Shown here: in pieces, positions 59,388 to 64,000 of the stretch
How positions within the stretch are numbered: position 1 is the stretch's first letter
Layout: the number at the start of each line of letters is the position of its first letter
NCBI RefSeq assembly: GCF_014647535.1
Contig: NZ_BMPJ01000008.1
Span: 1 to 64,000, forward strand
Length of the DNA: 64,000 bases
Origin: Thermus composti
GTDB lineage: Bacteria > Deinococcota > Deinococci > Deinococcales > Thermaceae
Direction of reading: 5' to 3'
Program-made: the position numbers and the translations under genes
The notes under the pieces: generated by a model
The model's database searches: none
Seen by the model: the letters and a program-made list of their open reading frames with translations, nothing else
What the model was told of the DNA's origin: nothing

Positions 59388-60190
59388 AGGCCTTTTGGGA
59401 TTACCTGTTCAAGGAGTGGTTCCGCCAGGTGGGGGAGGCCCTCCTCGTGGCCTTTTTGGTCACCACCTTCGTCTTCACCACCGTGGGGGTGGTGGGGCAG
59501 AGCATGTACCCCACCCTGAGGAACGGGGAGCGGGTCCTGGTGCCCAAGTGGGAGACCTGGCTCGTGCGCCTGGGGCTTTGGGAGTGGAAGCGGGGGGAGA
59601 TCGCCATCCTGAAGCCCCCCGAGGGCACCCCCTTTTCCACCGCCCACTTTCCCGTTTTGGGCTTTTCCTTTCGGGCTTTCTTCATCAAGCGCATCGTGGC
59701 CGTGCCCGGGGACGAGGTTTACGTGGACCGGGGGGTGGTGTACGTGAACGGGAAGCCCCTGGCGGAGACCCACATCACGGACCGGATCGCCCCCTGGCCC
59801 GACTCCTTCCCTGGGGTGTGCTACGAGGGGGGGCGCCTCACCCGGATCATCACCCAGCAGGGGGACTTTCCGGTGGACCTCCTTCCCGCCTACCTGAGGC
59901 CCCTTAGGGAGATGCTCCTTCCCCCTTCGCAGGAGACCCTGGCCCGAAGCGCCCTCGGGGAGGTGTGCGAGGTGGGGCGGATCAAGCTGAAGCCGGGGTA
60001 TTATTTCGTCATGGGGGATAACCGCACCTTAGGAGGCTCGGAGGACTCCCGGACCTTTGGCCCCATCTCCGTGGAGAGGATCGCCGGGCGGGCGAGCTTC
60101 GTGTGGTGGCCCGTCTTCGTGCGGGAGGAAGGGGGCTTGCGCCTGAACCTCCGTAGGCTTTCCCCCCCTGAGGCCTACCGGCTAGAGTAG
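59384..60190 (+). CDS. lepB: Signal peptidase I
   Basis: 268 residues. One N-terminal membrane helix (about 17-36), catalytic S40 in GQSMYPTL, catalytic K102 in IKRIVAVPGDEVYV, and the MGDNR box (FVMGDNRTLGGSEDSRTFG). It removes signal peptides of exported proteins. An insertion of about 60 residues (about 135-195) lies between the Lys region and the MGDNR box, as in many Gram-negative-type enzymes. Last gene of the patatin-lepB pair. Confidence 0.95.
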   Translation: MKAFWDYLFKEWFRQVGEALLVAFLVTTFVFTTVGVVGQSMYPTLRNGERVLVPKWETWLVRLGLWEWKRGEIAILKPPEGTPFSTAHFPVLGFSFRAFFIKRIVAVPGDEVYVDRGVVYVNGKPLAETHITDRIAPWPDSFPGVCYEGGRLTRIITQQGDFPVDLLPAYLRPLREMLLPPSQETLARSALGEVCEVGRIKLKPGYYFVMGDNRTLGGSEDSRTFGPISVERIAGRASFVWWPVFVREEGGLRLNLRRLSPPEAYRLE

Positions 60191-60745
60191 GACCGCCACG
60201 ATGAGCCGCCCGGGCCCGTGGACCCCCTTCACCATCACCTGGCCGATGTCGGCGCTTTTGGAAGGCCCGGAGTGGAGGCCTAAGGCGCTGGGGAGGCTTT
60301 GGAGGTCCTGGAGGGCCTCGAGGAGGCTCCCGTAGACCCTTCCCGCTTCCACGAAGACCAGGTGGGTGGGGGGAAGGAGGTGGACCCTTCGGCCCTCCTC
60401 GCTGGAAAGGGCCACGCTCCCCGTTTCCGCCACAGCGAAGAGGGCCCAGGAGACCCCCAAGGGGGCTTCCTCCGGGGGTAGCTCGGGGAGGGGGGGCCTG
60501 AGGTCCTGGGGGAGGGTTTTGCCGAAGGTGGCCCCGGGAAGCCCCTCGGCGAGGCGTTGGGCGAAGGCTTTGGCCTCTTCCCGGGGAAGCTTCATGGCTT
60601 CGGCCCCGTTTTCCTCTAGGCGCCTCAGGAGGAGGTCCACGGGGTCCTCGGCGAGGGGGGTGTGGGGATGCTCGGGGAGAAGGGCCTTGGGCCTCTCCTT
60701 GAGGGCCCGTCGCACCCGGGCGAGGATCCTGGTCCTAGCCTCCAC
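60182..60745 (-). CDS. lutC: Lactate utilisation protein LutC (LUD domain)
   Basis: 187 residues of the LUD fold: GVSWALFAVAETGSVALSSEEG, LVFVEAGRVYGSL, and the C-terminal SGPSKSADIGQVMVKGVHGP motif. Third subunit of the LutABC complex that oxidises L-lactate to pyruvate. GTG start overlapping lutB by 11 bases. Confidence 0.92.
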   Translation of the reverse strand: MEARTRILARVRRALKERPKALLPEHPHTPLAEDPVDLLLRRLEENGAEAMKLPREEAKAFAQRLAEGLPGATFGKTLPQDLRPPLPELPPEEAPLGVSWALFAVAETGSVALSSEEGRRVHLLPPTHLVFVEAGRVYGSLLEALQDLQSLPSALGLHSGPSKSADIGQVMVKGVHGPGRLIVAVLL

Positions 60746-62123
60746 GCTCCACCTCCTTCCAGAGCTCGTGGAAGGGCTTGGGGCTTGGCTTTAAGGGGCC
60801 CCTTCCCTCCGTCCAGGCCCTGAGGAGGGGGAGGAGGTCCTGGGGGAGGGGGAGGCCCCTTAGGGCCTTGGAGAAGAGGCGGTAAAGGGCGGGGCTTTCC
60901 ATGACCTTGCGGAAGGCCTTCATGGCCGCTTTTTCCCAGGAGGGGGTGAGGCCCTCCGCCACCGCCCGGTGCCGCCAGGTGAGGAGGAGCTTGGGGATGG
61001 GGATCAGGACGGGGCAGGCCTCGAGGCAGGCCCCGCAGAGGCTGGAGGCGTAGGGCAGGGGGTAGGCCTCCTCCAAGGAGAGAAGCCCGGGGTCCAAAAC
61101 GGCCCCGATGGGCCCCGAGTAGACGTAGCCGTAGGGGTGCCCCCCAGTCTGGCGGTAGACGGGGCAGGCGTTGAGGCAGGCCCCGCAGCGGAGGCACCTC
61201 AGGGTCTCCCAGGCCTCGGGGTCGGCGAGGAGGGCGGTGCGGCCGTTGTCCACCAGGACCACGTGGACCTCCTCGGGACCTTCCTCCCCTTCCCTGGCGG
61301 GGCCTTGGATCAGGGAGACGAAGGTGGCGAGGCGCTGCCCCGTGGCCGCCCGGGCGGTGAGGGGAAGGAAGAGGGCCAAATCCTGAAACCGGGGAAGGAG
61401 CTTTTCTATCCCCACGAAGGCCACGTGCACCTTGGGGAGAGAGGTGGAAAGGCGGATATTTCCCTCGTTCTCCATGAGGGCCAGGGTGCCGGTCTCCGCC
61501 ACCAGGAAGTTGGCCCCGCTAATGCCAAGCTCCGCCGTGAGGAAGGCCTCCCTTAGGACTTTGCGGGCCACCTGGGCCAGGGCCTCAGGGGGGGCGTCCA
61601 AGGGGGTGCCGAAGCGCTCGTGGAAAAGCCTCTGGATCTCCTCTAGGGAGAGGTGGATGGCGGGGCCCACAATGTGGCTTGGGGGCTCGCCCAGAAGCTG
61701 GATCAGGTACTCCCCGAGGTCGGTCTCGTAGACCTCCACCCCCAGGGATTCCAAAAGGGGGTTCACCCCAAGCTCTTCGGTGAGCATGCTCTTGGCCTTG
61801 ACCGCCCGCCTCACCCCGTGCCTTTGGACCACCTCCCTTAGGACCCGGTGGGCGTCCTCGAGGGTCTCCGCCCAGTGGACCTGGACCCCGTTTTCCCGAA
61901 GGCGCCTTTCCGCAAGCTCCAGGTAGTGGTCCAGGTGGCTTAGGACGTGGTCCTTCACCGCCTTGGCCCTTTCCCGCCAGGCCCCGATGGACACTTCCCC
62001 GTAGGCTCTCAGGCGGTTCCTCTCAAAGTGGAGGGTAGCCCCGGTGACCGCTTCCCGCACCCCGGGCTTTTCCCGAAGGAGCCTCGCCGCCTCCTTGGGG
62101 TAGAGCTTGGCCTTAGCCCGCAT
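60735..62123 (-). CDS. lutB: Lactate utilisation iron-sulfur protein LutB
   Basis: 462 residues. N-terminal LUD domain (VSIGAWRERAKAVKDHVLSH, GISGANFLVAETGTLALMEN) followed by two [4Fe-4S] motifs (CLRCGACLNACPVYRQTGG and CGACLEACPVLIPIPKL) and a helical C-terminal tail. Electron-transfer subunit of LutABC. Overlaps lutA by 11 bases. Confidence 0.94.
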   Translation of the reverse strand: MRAKAKLYPKEAARLLREKPGVREAVTGATLHFERNRLRAYGEVSIGAWRERAKAVKDHVLSHLDHYLELAERRLRENGVQVHWAETLEDAHRVLREVVQRHGVRRAVKAKSMLTEELGVNPLLESLGVEVYETDLGEYLIQLLGEPPSHIVGPAIHLSLEEIQRLFHERFGTPLDAPPEALAQVARKVLREAFLTAELGISGANFLVAETGTLALMENEGNIRLSTSLPKVHVAFVGIEKLLPRFQDLALFLPLTARAATGQRLATFVSLIQGPAREGEEGPEEVHVVLVDNGRTALLADPEAWETLRCLRCGACLNACPVYRQTGGHPYGYVYSGPIGAVLDPGLLSLEEAYPLPYASSLCGACLEACPVLIPIPKLLLTWRHRAVAEGLTPSWEKAAMKAFRKVMESPALYRLFSKALRGLPLPQDLLPLLRAWTEGRGPLKPSPKPFHELWKEVERGG

Positions 62124-62823
62124 ACGCCTCCCAAAGAAGGGTGGCCAGGGGGGCCACCCGGATCCCTTGGCCCTTCTTGGCCATGCGCCCTGCCAGGTGG
62201 AGGAGGCAGCCCGCGTCCGTGGAGGTGAGGACCTCGGCCTTGGGCAGGGTGGCGAGCTTCCGGTCCGCCATGGCCAAGGAGACCTCGGGGAGCTTCACCG
62301 AGAAAAGCCCCCCGAAGCCGCAGCACTCCTCCGCCGCCTCCCAGGGGAGAACCTCGGCCCCGGCGTTTTTGAGGAGGAGAAGGGGCTCCTCCCGCACCCC
62401 GAGCTCCCTTAGGGCGTGGCAGCCGGGGTGGTAGGCCACCTTCCTCCCTTTAAGCCCCTCCCCGAGCTTCTCCACCCCGAGAACCCGCACCAGGAACTGG
62501 GAAAGCTCAAAGGTCTTCTCCGCCATGGCCAAAGCCTTCCGGTTTCCCGGAAGGAGCTCGGGATAGTGGTTTTTCACCATGCTGGTGCAGCTTCCCGAGG
62601 GTAGGACCACGTACTCCGCCTCCTCAAAGACCTCGAGGGTCCTTTTGGCCAGGGGCCTCGCCTCGTCCCAGTACCCGGCGTTGAAGGCGGGCTGGCCGCA
62701 GCAGGTCTGGCCCTGGGGGAAGTCCACCTCCACCCCCAAGGCCCTGAGGAGCCGCACCGCCGCCACCCCGGCCTCCGCGTAGAACTGGTCCGCCAGGCAG
62801 GTGATGAAAAGGGCCACGCGCAT
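62113..62823 (-). CDS. lutA: Lactate utilisation protein LutA (CCG domains)
   Basis: 236 residues with two cysteine-rich CCG domains (QTCCGQPAFNAGYWDEAR and AEECCGFGGLFSVKLPEVS) that hold non-canonical iron-sulfur clusters, as in GlpC/HdrB/LutA. First gene of the lutABC operon. TATCCT on the minus strand lies about eight bases before the ATG. No lactate permease is nearby. Confidence 0.93.
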   Translation of the reverse strand: MRVALFITCLADQFYAEAGVAAVRLLRALGVEVDFPQGQTCCGQPAFNAGYWDEARPLAKRTLEVFEEAEYVVLPSGSCTSMVKNHYPELLPGNRKALAMAEKTFELSQFLVRVLGVEKLGEGLKGRKVAYHPGCHALRELGVREEPLLLLKNAGAEVLPWEAAEECCGFGGLFSVKLPEVSLAMADRKLATLPKAEVLTSTDAGCLLHLAGRMAKKGQGIRVAPLATLLWEAYAG

Positions 62824-62861
62824 CTGCCCACAGGATACTCCCTTTTTCCCTTGGACTGGGT

Positions 62862-64000
62862 CTATTCCTCGGGAAGAAGGGGGAGGCGCACCCGGAAGAC
62901 CGTGCGGCCGGGCTGGCTTTCCACCTCTATCTCCCCGCCGTGGGCCTTGGCGATGGCGTGGGCGATGGCGAGGCCGAGCCCCGTGCCCCCCCCGGGCCCC
63001 CGGGCGAAGCGCTGGAAGAGGCGGGGGAGGAGGTCTTGGGGGATCCCGGGGCCTTGGTCCTCCACCTCCAAAAGGGCCCAGTCCCCCTCTCGGCGAAGCC
63101 GCACCCCAACCCCTTCCTTCCCGGCGGCCCGCACCCCGTTGGCGATGAGGTTGCGCAAAAGCTGCAAAAGCCGGTCCGGGTCCCCCAGGACCTCCAGGGC
63201 CTCCCCCTGGAAGCCCACCCCCTGCTCCCGGACCGCCTCCTCTGCCAGGGCCTTGAGGTCCACGATGAAGAGGTTGAGGCTCCGCTCCGCCTCTCCCCGG
63301 GCCAGGGCCAGGAGGTCCTCCACCAGGCGGCGCATCCTTTCGGCGGTCCTCTGGGCGGTGGCCAGGGCCTCGAGGTCTTGGGGGTTCCGCCTTAAGCGGT
63401 CCAGATGGCCCAGGAGGACGGTGAGGGGAGTCCTTAGCTCGTGGCTCACCTCGGCCAGAAAGGCCCGCTCCCGCTCCTTGGCCTCCTTTAGGGCTCGGAG
63501 GAGGGCGTTCACCGCCTCCACCATGCGGCCGAACTCGTCCTTGGGGAGGCTTAAGGGAATGGGGTCTAGGCGCTCGGGGCTTCGGGCGGCGATGGCCTGG
63601 GCGGCGGCCTCGAGGGGGCGGGCCGCGAACCGGGCGGCCAGGTAAAGGAGGCCCGTGCCCAAGGGAAAGAGGAGAAGAAAAGCCTCTAAAAGAGCCTGGC
63701 GAAGGGCGAAGAGGGCCTCCTCCACGGGGGCGGTGTCCGCGGTGAGGGCGAGGAGGCCCAAGGGGGTGCGAACGAGGGCGGCGGCGAAGCCCTCCTGCCA
63801 GAAGACCCTAGGCGCTTCCCTCGCCCTTTGGAGGAGCGGGGGAGGCAGGCGGTGGCGGGGCTCGGTGAGGATCAGGGGCTCCCCGTCCTCCCGGTAGAGG
63901 TGCAGGAAGACCCCCCCGGTGGTGAGGAGAAGGCCCGCCCGGCCCTGGCGGTAGGCCTCCGCCACCTTGGCGGCGTCCTGGAGGAGGGTGGCCTCGAGGC
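62862..64000 (-). CDS. Sensor histidine kinase (5' end outside the window)
   Basis: At least 379 residues; the frame is open to the window edge, so the start and any first membrane helix are missing. Visible: a sensor part, a membrane helix (ALLEAFLLLFPLGTGLLYLA), a HAMP domain, phospho-acceptor SHELRTPLTVLLGHL, N-box LLRNLIANGVRAAG, DQGPGIPQ and GTGLGLAIAHAIAKAHGGEI. The partner response regulator should lie just beyond the window. It ends 39 bases before the lutA start region on the same strand. Confidence 0.93.
   Translation of the reverse strand, partial: LEATLLQDAAKVAEAYRQGRAGLLLTTGGVFLHLYREDGEPLILTEPRHRLPPPLLQRAREAPRVFWQEGFAAALVRTPLGLLALTADTAPVEEALFALRQALLEAFLLLFPLGTGLLYLAARFAARPLEAAAQAIAARSPERLDPIPLSLPKDEFGRMVEAVNALLRALKEAKERERAFLAEVSHELRTPLTVLLGHLDRLRRNPQDLEALATAQRTAERMRRLVEDLLALARGEAERSLNLFIVDLKALAEEAVREQGVGFQGEALEVLGDPDRLLQLLRNLIANGVRAAGKEGVGVRLRREGDWALLEVEDQGPGIPQDLLPRLFQRFARGPGGGTGLGLAIAHAIAKAHGGEIEVESQPGRTVFRVRLPLLPEE

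Overview
The window is GC-rich, densely packed chromosomal DNA from a member of the genus Thermus (Deinococcota). The assignment rests on the gene for the small ribosomal peptide Thx (bTHX), on a cytochrome c552, Rieske protein, PilW, RsmF and homoisocitrate dehydrogenase of Thermus type, on the strong G/C codon bias, and on the very common use of leaderless genes with a -10 hexamer six or seven bases before the start codon. From memory, ribosomal proteins L13 and S20 differ from the T. thermophilus HB8 versions at many positions, so this is probably another Thermus species or a distant strain. There is no rRNA operon, CRISPR array, prophage or intact insertion sequence. Three tRNA genes are present (Lys-CTT, Asp-GTC, Phe-GAA).

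Layout. 0-8.2 kb: rpe, an S9 peptidase, a leftward operon ybaB-recR followed by three Roadblock-like proteins and a DUF3467 protein, hemB, a decayed MFS transporter and a 567-residue protein of unknown function. 8.2-13.8 kb: a signalling operon of PP2C phosphatase, membrane-anchored Ser/Thr kinase with a beta-propeller, response regulator and histidine kinase, followed by two exported proteins of unknown function. 13.9-18.7 kb: AddB and AddA recombination helicase/nucleases. 18.7-24.5 kb: rpsI-rplM facing pyrG, a DUF815 ATPase, tRNA-Lys, thiamine pyrophosphokinase with an ABC ATPase, and cytochrome c552. 24.6-32.2 kb: a complete System I cytochrome c maturation cluster (ccdA, ccmA-H, a CcmI-like protein fused to a cytochrome c domain) and a Rieske protein.

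32.2-45.6 kb: tyrS, rpsT, Thx, a DUF4388 protein, thrB, the bifunctional NAD(P)HX repair enzyme facing a sirtuin, a CDP-alcohol phosphatidyltransferase-like protein, der, plsC-like, a DUF4870 protein, acpS, rsmF, aroB-aroK-aroC. 45.7-51.2 kb: type IV pilus/competence genes pilM-N-O-W-Q read leftward into aroC-aroK-aroB. 51.3-54.4 kb: homoisocitrate dehydrogenase (lysine via alpha-aminoadipate), a DUF5317 membrane protein and an HD-GYP protein. 54.4-55.2 kb: an AT-richer gap with a strong-promoter transcript for a 29-residue peptide and the tRNA-Asp/tRNA-Phe operon. 55.2-64 kb: a small SRA/DUF3427-like protein, coaX, an OsmC protein, a cell-wall amidase, an atypical Ser/Thr kinase, a patatin, lepB, lutC-lutB-lutA and a histidine kinase cut off by the window edge.

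Themes. Divergent gene pairs use very short shared promoters, in two cases with overlapping symmetric -10 boxes. Most operon genes overlap by 4 bases (ATGA/GTGA). The palindrome CCTCGAGG recurs about 55 times, whereas TCGA in any other context is almost absent; this is the most striking non-genic signal. The strongest candidates for undescribed biology are that palindrome, the PP2C/kinase/two-component operon with its unusual kinase topology, the 29-residue peptide unit, and the CcmI-cytochrome c fusion.
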